From positions 1-56,508 of the forward strand of contig NZ_JAPKNM010000110.1 of NCBI RefSeq assembly GCF_026460985.1: a stretch of 56,508 bases of DNA, read 5' to 3'. The stretch is from Sphingomonas sp. (GTDB taxonomy: Bacteria > Pseudomonadota > Alphaproteobacteria > Sphingomonadales > Sphingomonadaceae). Below are positions 8,242-16,953 of the stretch, in pieces. Made by a program: the position numbers and the translations under genes. The first letter of the stretch is position 1; every line of letters begins with the position of its first letter. The notes under the pieces were generated by a model. It was not told the DNA's origin and made no database searches. It saw only the letters and a program-made list of their open reading frames with translations.

Positions 8242-8495
8242 CAGCTTGCCGCCTTGTCCACGAGCGTCACGCCGCTGCGGCTCACCGAGACGAGCAGCTT
8301 CCGCCCTTCGAACTCGACCACCGCGAGGCGCAGCCCCGGCGCGAGCATCATCGTCTCCCGGACCTGGACCATGCGCGTGCCCTGATTCTTCGGCAGCCGC
8401 GCCTCGAGCTTGCGCCAGGCATAGAGGCAGCCGATCAGCAGTCCGCAGACGAGCGGCAGCAGGATCACCAGCTTGAGGATGTACGACCACATCAT
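8241..8495 (-). CDS. fliO: Flagellar biosynthesis protein FliO (short)
   Basis: An 84-residue protein with one N-terminal membrane segment (LKLVILLPLVCGLLIGCLYAW) and a short cytoplasmic part with RMVQVRETMMLAPGLRLAVVEFEGRKLLVSVSRSGVTLVD, matching the FliO core. FliO helps FliP assemble and is poorly conserved in sequence. Position between fliN and fliP supports the call; the gene overlaps fliN by four bases and fliP by one. Confidence 0.85.
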   Translation of the reverse strand: MMWSYILKLVILLPLVCGLLIGCLYAWRKLEARLPKNQGTRMVQVRETMMLAPGLRLAVVEFEGRKLLVSVSRSGVTLVDKAAS

Positions 8496-8791
8496 GCGCG
8501 CGCGGTCCGCTTCTCGGGGCTGACCAGCTCGGTCATCCGCACGCCGAACTTCTCGCCGACGGTGACGACTTCGCCACGGCCGATCAGCGTGCCGTTGACG
8601 AAGATGTCGAGCAGTTCGTTGGCGTCGCGGTCGAGCTCGATCACGCTCTCCTCGCCGAGCGCGAGCAATTCGCGCAGCGACAGCGAGGTCGAGCCGATCT
8701 CGACGGTCAGCTTGACGTCGACGTCCTGGAGCAACCGGAAATTGGTAGCCACCGAAGTGTCGACGGGGAAACCCCCGGCCATGTCGTTCAT
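8492..8791 (-). CDS. fliN: Flagellar motor switch protein FliN
   Basis: A 99-residue SpoA-domain protein: NFRLLQDVDVKLTVEIGSTSLSLRELLALGEESVIELDR...ANELLDIFVNGTLIGRGEVVTVGEKFGVRMTELV, nearly colinear with FliN over its whole length. With FliM it forms the lower C ring. The N-terminal extension before the SpoA domain is short (about 18 residues). Its ATG overlaps the fliM stop as ATGA. Confidence 0.95.
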   Translation of the reverse strand: MNDMAGGFPVDTSVATNFRLLQDVDVKLTVEIGSTSLSLRELLALGEESVIELDRDANELLDIFVNGTLIGRGEVVTVGEKFGVRMTELVSPEKRTARA

Positions 8792-9735
8792 CGGAAATCC
8801 TCTTCGCTGAGCTCTTCGAGTTGGGTTAGCCGCACGGCCGCGCGGCCGTTGGCGGTGCCGACAAGGCCGGTGCCGAGGCGGCGCGACGCCACCATCACCG
8901 GAACCTCGGGGCCGAAATCGATCGGGATCACGTCGCCTTCCTTGAGATCGAGCAGGCGGCCGAGCGCGATGCGGGGCTCGGCGAGCACCGAGCGGACGGG
9001 CAGGCGGACGCCCATCACCGCGCGCGTCAGGCCGCTGCGCCATTCGGGCTCGGCCTCGGCGGGGACGCCGTGCACCTTGACCGTCAGCGCAGCGCCGTGC
9101 GGCTTGAGCGCGGCGACGGGGTAGAGGATGTCGACAAAGGCGGGCTTGCGCTCGCCGATCGCCAGGCCGAAGCGCGTGACGATGACGGGATCGTCGCCGG
9201 CGAGCTCGGGAAAGGCGGCGATGCTCGCGCCCTCGACCGCGCGGAAGGCGATGCGGGTCAGCGGCTCCCAGGCGGCTTCGAGCGGCTTTGCGAGCGTGTT
9301 CGCCAGGCGGCCGGCCAGCGCTTCGGCCGCGGGGGTGAATTCGGCGGGCAGCGGATCGGGCGCCTCGCCATCGCCGCCGAAAAAGGCGTCGAGCATCTCG
9401 AGCACCAGCTTCGCGTCGAGCACCAGTTGGACGCGCGCCTTGGCATTGCCCATCGCCAGCGGCTGCCATGCGGTGAGCGCATGGCCGCGCTCGGCGCGAT
9501 AGTCCGCCCAGCGCTGCACCGCGAGCGGCTCGGCCCAGCAGCGCAGGTCGGCGCGCAGCACGCCGTCGAAGATCGGCTTGAGCGACTTGGCCAGCCGCGC
9601 GCAGAGATGCTGCAGCGTGACGAGATCGCCGAACGGATTGAGGTTCGCCGTGCCCAATGCGGGCGCATGTTCCGCGCCGGCCCGGGGGCGCTCGCGCCGT
9701 TCGGTCGTGCCGATCCTTGAAGAGATGTTAACCAT
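8788..9735 (-). CDS. fliM: Flagellar motor switch protein FliM, lacking the usual CheY-binding N-terminus
   Basis: A 315-residue protein with the FliM middle domain, including FFGGDGEAP that matches the GGxG motif used to contact FliG, and a C-terminal SpoA domain (LPVRSVLAEPRIALGRLLDLKEGDVIPIDFGPEVPVMVASRRLGTGLVG). The N-terminus is MVNISSRIGTTERRERPRAG and lacks the Q-x-EIDALL motif that binds phospho-CheY in most FliM proteins. The gene begins six bases after the fliL stop, so there is little room for a missed upstream start in the same operon. How rotation is switched in this organism is therefore an open question. Confidence 0.85.
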   Translation of the reverse strand: MVNISSRIGTTERRERPRAGAEHAPALGTANLNPFGDLVTLQHLCARLAKSLKPIFDGVLRADLRCWAEPLAVQRWADYRAERGHALTAWQPLAMGNAKARVQLVLDAKLVLEMLDAFFGGDGEAPDPLPAEFTPAAEALAGRLANTLAKPLEAAWEPLTRIAFRAVEGASIAAFPELAGDDPVIVTRFGLAIGERKPAFVDILYPVAALKPHGAALTVKVHGVPAEAEPEWRSGLTRAVMGVRLPVRSVLAEPRIALGRLLDLKEGDVIPIDFGPEVPVMVASRRLGTGLVGTANGRAAVRLTQLEELSEEDFR

Positions 9736-9741
9736 GCTCGT

Positions 9742-10362
9742 TCACTGAACGATGAAATTGGTAAAGTAGACGTTACTTACGCCGCCGAAACCTTCCTTTT
9801 CCTTCAGGACGGCGTTGATCGCCTTGACGAGACGATCCTGGATCTGACGCTTGCCTTCGGCGGTGAAAACTTCTTCTTCACTGGTCTCGCCGAGCGCGAG
9901 CAGCACCTGCGAGCGGATCGCGATCTCGTGCGTCTTGATGTTGTCGAGGACGCGCGCGTCATAGGGCGTCGAGACGGCGATGCCGACCTGGACGAAATGG
10001 ACGCTGTCCTGGAGGTTCGAAGTGAATTCCTTCTCGAGCGGATAGTAGCTCGAGGCATATTTGTCGCCGCCTTCGCCCTTGGGCGTCGGCTTGCCATGGC
10101 CGCCCGACGCTTCGCCGCCTTCCCCGTGCCCGCCCTCGCCGCCGGCCGCGCCGGCGCGCGTCTCCTCGCTCTTGGGGACGAGCCTGGGCGCGTCGTCCGC
10201 CACGTCGGCGGGCTTCACGCTGAACCAGCCGGCCTGCATGCCGTAGACGGCCGCGCCGCCGCCGGTGCCGAGCAGCACGATCGGCGCGCCGACGACGAGG
10301 AGCAGCTTGCCCCCCTTCTTCTTCCTGGGCGCGGGCGCCGGTGCGTCAGTGATATCGGCCAT
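9742..10362 (-). CDS. fliL: Flagellar basal-body protein FliL
   Basis: A 206-residue single-pass membrane protein. The start at 10362 (MADITDAPAPAPRKKKGGK) has GGAG six bases upstream; an in-frame ATG at 10374 is the alternative. After a basic stretch comes a membrane segment (LLLVVGAPIVLLGTGGGAAVYG), a Gly/His/Glu-rich linker (about residues 65-95) and the periplasmic FliL domain (YYPLEKEFTSNLQDSVHFVQVGIAVSTPYD...IRSQVLLALGETSEEEVFTAEGKRQIQDRLVKAINAVL...NVYFTNFIVQ). FliL forms rings around stator units and modulates torque. Confidence 0.92.
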   Translation of the reverse strand: MADITDAPAPAPRKKKGGKLLLVVGAPIVLLGTGGGAAVYGMQAGWFSVKPADVADDAPRLVPKSEETRAGAAGGEGGHGEGGEASGGHGKPTPKGEGGDKYASSYYPLEKEFTSNLQDSVHFVQVGIAVSTPYDARVLDNIKTHEIAIRSQVLLALGETSEEEVFTAEGKRQIQDRLVKAINAVLKEKEGFGGVSNVYFTNFIVQ

Positions 10363-10379
10363 GATGGTCTCCATGGGTC

Positions 10380-11444
10380 TCAGGCGATGCGGTCATCGGT
10401 TTCGGGGGTCGCGTCCGGCGCTTCGGGTGCGCGCGGTGCGAAGGATTGCGGCGGCAGATCGGGCTGGCGGTCGCGCGGCGCGCCCTGGCCGGTGCCGCTG
10501 TCGACGCTGGTCTGGCCGAGCCTGACGCCGCGCGCCTCGGCCAGCTCCGCAAGGCGCGGCTGGGCGTCGGCGATCAGCTGGCGCGCGGCCTGCGTCTCGG
10601 TGGCGAAATGGACATGGATGCGGTCGCCGTCCTGGCGGATCGACACGTCGACCTTGCCGAGCGCCTCGGGCGACAGGCTCAGCCGCGTCTCGCGCGCCGG
10701 CCCGGCGTCGCGCAGCGCTTCGATCTGCTCGACCATCTGCCCCATCCATTCCTGGCGGCGCATGTCGAGCGCGCCCTGCTGGACCTCCGCCGCGGCGGCG
10801 ACGGCATGGGGGCGGACGATATCGGCGAGAACGGCGGGGCCACTGGCGGGCAGCAGATCCTGCGCGAGCGTCCGGCGCGTCTCGGCCGGCGTTGCGGGCC
10901 CGACAGCGAAAAGCGTGGCGGCGAGCCGGGACGCCGAGGTCGTTGCCGGTGCCTCGCCGGGCGCGGGTGGCGCGGCGACGCGGAGCGCGATCGGTGCGGG
11001 CTGTTCCGCGACTTCGGGCTGCCGCTCGAGTGACGGAGCTGCGTCGAGTTCGGGTTCGGCAGCGGTGCCGGTGCCATCCCCGGCGATCGACAGCGACGGC
11101 GCGGGAAGAGCCTCACCCTCCTCTGCCGCAACCTCGCCGCCCGCGACCGGGCGTGGGGCCATGCCGAGCGGCGCGGCCGGAGTCGGCTGCGGCGCGACGG
11201 GGAGCGCGAACCAGGCGAAGGCGATGTCCTCGCCATCGGGCGCTTCCTCGGCTTCCGTCTCGACGGCATCGAATTCCGGCAGCGCCGTGCCGGGGGCGGC
11301 AAGGATTTGCCGGCCGGGCGACAGGATCTCGGCAGCCGCCTCCGCCCCCGGCAGCGCGAAGCCGCCCGCCGCGCCCGGTGCGGGCGCAGCCGCGCGCACG
11401 GGCCCGTGCGGGATCGCGGCGAGGAGCGACGAAAGCTGGATCAA
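10380..11444 (-). CDS. fliK: Flagellar hook-length control protein FliK
   Basis: A 354-residue Ala/Pro/Glu-rich protein of low sequence conservation whose C-terminal part (about residues 240-320: WMGQMVEQIEALRDAG, then ETRLSLSPEALGKVDVSIRQDGDRIHVHFATETQAARQLI) is a clear FliK Flg_hook domain. FliK is exported as a molecular ruler and flips FlhB specificity when the hook is complete. The start is a TTG at 11444 with GGGGG eight bases upstream; a different start in the variable N-terminus cannot be excluded. The gene sits between fliJ and fliL. Confidence 0.85.
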   Translation of the reverse strand: MIQLSSLLAAIPHGPVRAAAPAPGAAGGFALPGAEAAAEILSPGRQILAAPGTALPEFDAVETEAEEAPDGEDIAFAWFALPVAPQPTPAAPLGMAPRPVAGGEVAAEEGEALPAPSLSIAGDGTGTAAEPELDAAPSLERQPEVAEQPAPIALRVAAPPAPGEAPATTSASRLAATLFAVGPATPAETRRTLAQDLLPASGPAVLADIVRPHAVAAAAEVQQGALDMRRQEWMGQMVEQIEALRDAGPARETRLSLSPEALGKVDVSIRQDGDRIHVHFATETQAARQLIADAQPRLAELAEARGVRLGQTSVDSGTGQGAPRDRQPDLPPQSFAPRAPEAPDATPETDDRIA

Positions 11445-11480
11445 GTGCAGAACCCCCGGTGAAAAGCTTCACCAGGCAGT

Positions 11481-11903
11481 TCAGCAAATATCGTGCCGTT
11501 TTCTGGAGCCGGCCGGAAGCGCCTCGAGCGCGCGGAGCGCCTCGAGCGCGGCCTTGGCCTCTTCGCGCGCGATCAATTTCTCGATCGCGCTCTGGTCGCG
11601 ATGCGCCTCGCGGGTCGCGGCGCGCGCATTCTCTAGGCCCTGCTGGGCGACCGCGACGCGGCGCTCGGCGGCCTGCGCCGACTGGTGGAGCCGGTCGCGA
11701 TAATGCGCCGCGGCGATCAGCGCGGTGGCAAAGGTCGGCGCCGCGGCGGGCGCGACATTGGCGGCGAGCGCGGCGATCCGTTCCTTGAGCGATTCCTCCT
11801 GATCGACCTTGGCGCGCGCCTGCATCTCGGCCGCGCGGACCTGATCGAGCTGGAGCGTGCGGACGCGAAGCAGCCGTTCGAGCTTCTTCGCGGTCCTAGC
11901 CAT
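11481..11903 (-). CDS. fliJ: Flagellar export chaperone/ATPase stalk FliJ
   Basis: A 140-residue, highly charged and almost wholly helical protein (KKLERLLRVRTLQLDQVRAAEMQARAKVDQEESLKERIAAL...), the coiled-coil pattern of FliJ. It overlaps the end of fliI by eight bases, the standard gene order. FliJ inserts into the FliI hexamer and links it to FlhA. Sequence identity in this family is low, so the call rests on composition, length and position. Confidence 0.85.
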   Translation of the reverse strand: MARTAKKLERLLRVRTLQLDQVRAAEMQARAKVDQEESLKERIAALAANVAPAAAPTFATALIAAAHYRDRLHQSAQAAERRVAVAQQGLENARAATREAHRDQSAIEKLIAREEAKAALEALRALEALPAGSRKRHDIC

Positions 11904-13224
11904 CGCCGAAGACGCCGGTCAGCTCGGCGACGGCGTCGGGCAGGGTCACGACTTCGTCCGCGCCCTGGCGGATATATTCCATCACCGCGGGGTGGCAGGC
12001 GATCGCGGCATCGATCCCGGGATCCGCGCCCGGACGATAGGCGCCCATCAGCACCAGATCGCGATTCTCCTCATAGGTGGCGAGGTGCCGGCGCAGCACG
12101 CGCGCGGCGTGGACATGGTCCTTGGCGACGATGTCGGTCATCACGCGGCTGACCGAGGGACCGAGGTCGATCGCCGGATAGACGCCGCGTTCGGCGAGCG
12201 CCCGGCTCAATACGATATGCCCGTCGAGGATCGAACGCGCGCTGTCGACGACCGGATCGTTGCCGTCGTCGCCGTCCGCAAGCACGGTGTAGATCGCCGT
12301 GATAGACCCGCCCGACGAGACGCAGGTACCCGCGCGCTCGATCAGGCTGGGCAGCATCGCGATGGCGGAAGGCGGATAGCCGCGCGCGCTGGCCGGCTCG
12401 CCCAGCGCCAGCCCGATCTCGCGGCCGGCATGGGCAACGCGGGTCAGCGAATCCATGATCAGCAGCACCTTCTTGCCCTCGGCGCGGAAGGCCTCGGCGA
12501 TCGCCGTCGCCCGCAGCGCGCCGCGGATGCGCAGCACCGGCGAGTGATTGGCAGGAACCGCCACCACCACCGACCGCGCCCGGGCGGCGCCGGATATCTT
12601 GGTCTCTAGGAAATCGGCGACTTCGCGGCTGCGCTCGCCGATCAGCCCGACCACCACGACATCGGCTTGCGCCGCGCGGACGATCATGCCGAGCAGCACC
12701 GATTTGCCGACCCCCGAGCCCGCCATGATGCCGACGCGCTGGCCCTGGCCGATGGTGAGCAGCCCGTTGACCGCGCGGACGCCGACGTCGAGCGGCTCGA
12801 GCACCCTTCCACGATCCAGCGGCGACTGGAGCTTGCCCGCGAGCGGCCACTTCCCCGCGCCGCGGACCGGGCCGAGCCCGTCGATCGGCCTGCCGGCGCC
12901 GTCGACGACGCGGCCCAGCAGGGCGGCGCCGACCTCGGCCTCGCCGGGCGGGCCGATCGGGCGCACGGGCGCGTTGGGAAGCAAGGCGGCGGGGCCGCCC
13001 AGGTTCATCAGCAAGGTCCGGCCGGCCCGGAAGCCGATCACTTCGGCCTCGACTCGGCTGGCGCCGTCGCCGATCGCGCAGACCGTGCCCACGGGCAGCG
13101 AAAGCCCGACCGCCTCCATCAGCAGCCCGTCATAGGAGGAGAGCCGGCCCGACACCTTGGCGCGCGGCGCGAAATCGCGGCAGCCGAGGCCGTCGAGATA
13201 GTCGTCGGTGAACTTGTTCAGCAT
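11896..13224 (-). CDS. fliI: Flagellum-specific ATPase FliI
   Basis: A 442-residue F1-beta-like ATPase. The P-loop is GSGVGKS (169-175) in the conserved GIMAGSGVGKSVLLGM. Downstream are VGLIGERSREVADFLE, the Walker B-like VLLIMDSLTRVAHAGREIGLALGEPASARGYPPS and the SGGSITAIYTVLADGDDGNDPVVDSARSILDGHIVLSR region shared by FliI and other type III secretion ATPases. It energises substrate unfolding at the export gate. It overlaps both fliH and fliJ, as usual. Confidence 0.97.
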   Translation of the reverse strand: MLNKFTDDYLDGLGCRDFAPRAKVSGRLSSYDGLLMEAVGLSLPVGTVCAIGDGASRVEAEVIGFRAGRTLLMNLGGPAALLPNAPVRPIGPPGEAEVGAALLGRVVDGAGRPIDGLGPVRGAGKWPLAGKLQSPLDRGRVLEPLDVGVRAVNGLLTIGQGQRVGIMAGSGVGKSVLLGMIVRAAQADVVVVGLIGERSREVADFLETKISGAARARSVVVAVPANHSPVLRIRGALRATAIAEAFRAEGKKVLLIMDSLTRVAHAGREIGLALGEPASARGYPPSAIAMLPSLIERAGTCVSSGGSITAIYTVLADGDDGNDPVVDSARSILDGHIVLSRALAERGVYPAIDLGPSVSRVMTDIVAKDHVHAARVLRRHLATYEENRDLVLMGAYRPGADPGIDAAIACHPAVMEYIRQGADEVVTLPDAVAELTGVFGDG

Positions 13225-13946
13225 GCCGGCGGGATCGGAACGCGATCGATGGCCGAAGCGAGCTGCTCGAGCCAGATATCGGGGCCGTCCTCGACGATGG
13301 TCGAGGCGCTCTCGATCACGAAACTGCCGCGCGTGACGTGCGGATCGCCGACCGGGAAGATCGTCACGGGGAGCCTGCCCTGGACGAGCGGCACGTCGTC
13401 GGGATGCAGCCGGAGCAGGGCCGATTCGGCGCCGTCGGCGAGCAGGTCGACCGCGGCGGCGATCCGGCCGGCGAGGATGTCGGGCGCGACGCCGGCATCG
13501 CCGATCATGCGCTGGACGAGATGGAGCACGGTCTGGCGGAGGTGCCCGGCCATACGCTCGCGATCGAAATGCGCACCGGCGGCGAGCGCCTGCGACACCT
13601 GTTCGAGCAAGGCGGCCTCGCGGGCGCGCGCCTCCTCGACCTCGGCCAGCGCGGCGGCGCGGCCTGCGGCATAGCCGGCCTCGCGCGCGGCGGCGATCGG
13701 ATCGACGAAGCCGGTCGGAGCGGCCGGCGCCTCGGCGGCGAACGGGTCCCAGCCCTCGGTCGGATTGGCGGCGGGATCGGCGGGCGAGAAGTGGCGCGGC
13801 GACACCGGCACCGGCTCCTCGAAGCCGCGGCGGCCGATGCTGCCCACATCTGCGGCGGCGAAGGCCGCGCCCTGGCCGAACGCACGGTGGAGGACGTGCG
13901 CGGCGGCCTCGATGCGGCCGGTGAAGCCGGGGGCGAACTCAGACAT
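13218..13946 (-). CDS. fliH: Flagellar export regulator FliH
   Basis: A 242-residue protein with a variable, Pro/Ala-rich N-terminus, a central helical stretch (EAGYAAGRAAALAEVEEARAREAALLEQVSQAL) that resembles the FliH coiled coil, and a C-terminal globular part (LHLVQRMIGDAGVAPDILAGRIAAAVDLLADGAESALLRLHPDDVPLV). It binds FliI as a dimer and anchors it to the C ring. Position between fliG and fliI, with overlaps to both, supports the assignment. Confidence 0.87.
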   Translation of the reverse strand: MSEFAPGFTGRIEAAAHVLHRAFGQGAAFAAADVGSIGRRGFEEPVPVSPRHFSPADPAANPTEGWDPFAAEAPAAPTGFVDPIAAAREAGYAAGRAAALAEVEEARAREAALLEQVSQALAAGAHFDRERMAGHLRQTVLHLVQRMIGDAGVAPDILAGRIAAAVDLLADGAESALLRLHPDDVPLVQGRLPVTIFPVGDPHVTRGSFVIESASTIVEDGPDIWLEQLASAIDRVPIPPAC

Positions 13947-14949
13947 AATCGTCGTCGCCGCCCTTGCCGGGCATCTGCAGCGTGCCGTCCTTCACGAGGC
14001 CGCGCGCGATGGCGATCATCACCTTCTGGGCGTCGAGCACCTCGGCGAGCTTCATCGGGCCGCGCGCTTCCATCTCGTCGCGGATGCCGTCGGCCGCGCG
14101 GCTCGACATGCAGCCGAGGAAGCGGCTGCGGACGTCTTCCTCGACGCCCTTCAGCGCCTTGACCAGCACGTCCGCATCCACGCTGCGGATCAGCGTCGAG
14201 AGGTTCTTGTCGTCGAGCTCGAGCAAATTGTCGAAGACGAACATCGCCTCCTCGATCGCCTTGGCGACTTCGCGGTCGATCTTGGCGAGCTTGGGCATGA
14301 CGCGCTGCTCGGTGACTTTCCGGGCGCCCGACAGGATCTTCGCCGCCTCGCGCGTGCCGCCGAGCTGGAGCCCGACCGGCCTGCGCGCGCCGCCGGCGCG
14401 ATTGGCGAGCATCGTCTTCAAGGTCTCGATCGCCTCGGGGGGAATGGGCCCCAATTTGGCGATACGGCGCAGGATCTGCGGCTGCGCGTCCTGCGGCAGA
14501 TGCTCGAAGACCTGCGCAGCGACTTCGGGATCGAGCTGGGCGAGGAGGACTGCGGCGATCTGCGGATGCTCCTCGGCGATCATCGCCGCGATCTCCTCGG
14601 GTTCGAACCATTGGAGCTGTTCGAGCCGGGCGGCGGATTCTGCGGGCACGATCCGGGCGAGCACGCCTTCGGCGCGATCGGCGCCGAGCGCGCGCGTCAT
14701 CATCCCTTCGACCTGCGGCCGGGGATCGAAGACGATCGAGGAGCGGCCGCGTGCTTTGAACACGAAATCGTCGAGGACCTGCTCGACCTCGGCCTCGCTG
14801 ACATCGGCGACAGTGAACATCGCCCGGCCGAGATCGCGGACCTCCTCGGGATCGAGCTTCTGGAGGATGGCCGCGGCCTCCTCCTCGCCGACGAGCATCA
14901 TCAGCACCGCGGCGCGCTCGACGCCGTTGAAGCTGCGCAGCGCGTTCAT
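13939..14949 (-). CDS. fliG: Flagellar motor switch protein FliG
   Basis: A 336-residue rotor protein with the three FliG domains: an N-terminal domain that binds FliF (GVERAAVLMMLVGEEEAAAILQKLDPEEV), the middle domain with the EHPQ motif (IAAMIAEEHPQIAAVLLAQLDP) that contacts FliM, and the C-terminal torque domain (TLIRSVDADVLVKALKGVEEDVRSRFLGCMSSRAADGIRDEMEARGPMKLAEV) bearing the alternating charged residues that face the stator. It overlaps fliF and fliH. Confidence 0.96.
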   Translation of the reverse strand: MNALRSFNGVERAAVLMMLVGEEEAAAILQKLDPEEVRDLGRAMFTVADVSEAEVEQVLDDFVFKARGRSSIVFDPRPQVEGMMTRALGADRAEGVLARIVPAESAARLEQLQWFEPEEIAAMIAEEHPQIAAVLLAQLDPEVAAQVFEHLPQDAQPQILRRIAKLGPIPPEAIETLKTMLANRAGGARRPVGLQLGGTREAAKILSGARKVTEQRVMPKLAKIDREVAKAIEEAMFVFDNLLELDDKNLSTLIRSVDADVLVKALKGVEEDVRSRFLGCMSSRAADGIRDEMEARGPMKLAEVLDAQKVMIAIARGLVKDGTLQMPGKGGDDDYV

Positions 14950-16598
14950 CGCGCATCCGCCTTGATCATATCGCGCACCGCCAGCGCCGCGCGCGCCGGA
15001 TTCTCGCGGGTGAAGCCGCGGACCAGCCCGACGCGGTCGTCATAGCTGTTGCCGCGATCGGCGAGCATGTCGATCGACACGCTCGGCACCGGCGCGGACG
15101 CGCCTTCGGGATGGTGGCCACCGATCGGCAAAGCGGGGCGATGCGCCGCATCGTCGCGCTTCTTGAGCAGCGCCCTGGCGAGCGGACGCACGCCGAGGAA
15201 CAGGACGAGCAAAGCGATCACCAAGGCGGTGCCGTTGCGCGCCGCCATCGGCACCCATGCGGCCTCGTACCAGGCGGGACCCTCCTTGGCGGGATCGGCG
15301 GCGGCGCTGAACTTGCGGCTGACCACCGTCACCTGGTCCTGGCGCTGGGCGTTATAACCCACCGCGGCGCGGACCAGCTCGTTGATCTGGTTGATCTCGG
15401 CGATGCCGCGCGGCTTGCCGGGCTCCTCACGCAGCAGCACCGCGACCGAGAGACGGCGGACATTGCCCGGCATCGCGCGGGTGACCGAGATCTCCTTGCC
15501 GGTCTCATAGGTGCGGGTGAAGCTGTCGCTCTGCTTGGCCTGGGGCTGCGGTGCGGCGGCAGGCGCGGCCGGGGCCGGAGCGGCGGCACCGCCCGCATTG
15601 GGCGCAACGAGCGCGCTCGCCGGCGGCGGGGTGTTCGACAGCGTGCCGGGGATTCCGCCGGGCGTGGCGCCGTCCTTCGTGCCAGTCCACGCACCCTGCT
15701 CGGCGCGCATCACCTGGCCCTGCTTGTCATAGCTTTCGCGCGTCGCCTGGCTCTCGTCGAGATCGACATCGGCCTGGACCTCGGCGGTGAAGTTGCCCGC
15801 ACCGACCATCGGCGTCAGCAATTGCGCGAGCTGCTCGCGATATTTGTCCTCGACGCGGCGCTGGAAATCGATGCGCGTGTCGCCCACGCTCGCGCCATCC
15901 TTGCCGCCCGACTTGGAGAGCAGGGCACCCATCTGGTCGACGATCGTCACCGCGTCGGGCTGCATGCCCGGCACCGACGAGGCGACGAGGTTGACGATCG
16001 CGCGGATCTGCGCCTCGCCGAGCGCGCGGCCCGGCTGGAGCTTGACGATGACGCTCGCCGAGGGGCTCGCGCGATCACGGACGAAGGCCGAGGCCTCGGG
16101 CGTGGCGAGATGGACGCGCGCCTCGGCGACCGCGTCGATCTCCTGGATCGAGCGGGCGAGCTCGGTCTCGCGCGCCTGGCGGAGACGCTCCCCTTCCACG
16201 GCGCGGCTGACGCCCATCGGCAGATTGTCGAGGATCGCATAGCCGCCGGGCGCCGCCTTGGGCAGGTCCTGGCTGGCGAGCAGCATCCGCGCCTTGTGGT
16301 AATCGTCCTCGGCGACGGTGATCGCGCCCGCGCCGTCGATGCCGTTGGCGATGCCCGCACCCTGGAGCGCGGACGAGATCGCCGCCTTGTCGGCATCGGT
16401 GACGTTGGCGAACAGGATGCGCTGCGGCGCGGTCGCCACCATCGACCAGGCGAGGAAGCCGGCGAGGACGAGCCCGGCGAGGAAGACGAACGGCAGGCTG
16501 CGCCTGACCGCGGGCTGGCCGAGCAGGCCGGTGAGCTGCTGGAGCGGGGCGCGGGCCGGGCTGCCGGCGGCTTCGGCGGGTGCGAGTGCGTTGCTCAT
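14946..16598 (-). CDS. fliF: Flagellar MS-ring protein FliF
   Basis: A 550-residue protein with two membrane segments (about residues 33-52 and 440-462) flanking a large periplasmic region with the two ring-building motifs (ILFANVTDADKAAISSALQGAGI... and ESYDKQGQVMR...NTPPPASALVAPN in the beta-collar area). The middle includes DAVTIVDQMGALLSK and VEDKYREQLAQLLTPMVG, typical of FliF. The C-terminal tail (DMLADRGNSYDDRVGLVRGFTRENPARAALAVRDMIKAD) binds FliG. It lies four bases after fliE. Confidence 0.96.
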   Translation of the reverse strand: MSNALAPAEAAGSPARAPLQQLTGLLGQPAVRRSLPFVFLAGLVLAGFLAWSMVATAPQRILFANVTDADKAAISSALQGAGIANGIDGAGAITVAEDDYHKARMLLASQDLPKAAPGGYAILDNLPMGVSRAVEGERLRQARETELARSIQEIDAVAEARVHLATPEASAFVRDRASPSASVIVKLQPGRALGEAQIRAIVNLVASSVPGMQPDAVTIVDQMGALLSKSGGKDGASVGDTRIDFQRRVEDKYREQLAQLLTPMVGAGNFTAEVQADVDLDESQATRESYDKQGQVMRAEQGAWTGTKDGATPGGIPGTLSNTPPPASALVAPNAGGAAAPAPAAPAAAPQPQAKQSDSFTRTYETGKEISVTRAMPGNVRRLSVAVLLREEPGKPRGIAEINQINELVRAAVGYNAQRQDQVTVVSRKFSAAADPAKEGPAWYEAAWVPMAARNGTALVIALLVLFLGVRPLARALLKKRDDAAHRPALPIGGHHPEGASAPVPSVSIDMLADRGNSYDDRVGLVRGFTRENPARAALAVRDMIKADAR

Positions 16599-16602
16599 CG
16601 GA

Positions 16603-16953
16603 TCAGACCGGCATGCTCATGATGTCCTTGTATGCGGACAGGAGTTTGTTGCGGACCTGCAGCGTCGCCTCGAAGCCGACCGAGGCCTGCTGGCGGGCGA
16701 GCATCACCTTGGCGATGTCGATCGTCTCGCCGCGTTCATAGGCCTCGGAGAGCGCGCCGGCCTGGGCCTGAGCCTGGTTGACCGACTTGAACGCGTCCTG
16801 GAACGTGTCGACGAAGCTCGCCGGCTTGCTCTCCGCGGGTGCAGTCGGCACCGGCGCCTGCTGCGCGCGGGTGAGCGCGGCATTGCGCTCGAGGATCTGC
16901 GAGCGGAGCGCGAGGACGCGATCGACGCTCATCGGGCCGGCGACCTCGCTCAT
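16603..16953 (-). CDS. fliE: Flagellar hook-basal body complex protein FliE
   Basis: A 116-residue protein ending in the FliE signature (FVDTFQDAFKSVNQAQAQAGALSEAYERGETIDIAKVMLARQQASVGFEATLQVRNKLLSAYKDIMSMPV). FliE joins the MS ring to the proximal rod and plugs the export gate. The N-terminal 45 residues are less conserved. Its ATG overlaps the stop of the upstream flbD-like gene as ATGA, so it is co-translated in the same operon. Confidence 0.93.
   Translation of the reverse strand: MSEVAGPMSVDRVLALRSQILERNAALTRAQQAPVPTAPAESKPASFVDTFQDAFKSVNQAQAQAGALSEAYERGETIDIAKVMLARQQASVGFEATLQVRNKLLSAYKDIMSMPV

Noticed and set aside
9928..11703. 591-codon open frame on the plus strand opposite fliL-fliK-fliJ
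   Set aside because: Spans three real genes in antisense with low-complexity Ser/Ala/Arg composition; a GC-driven shadow.
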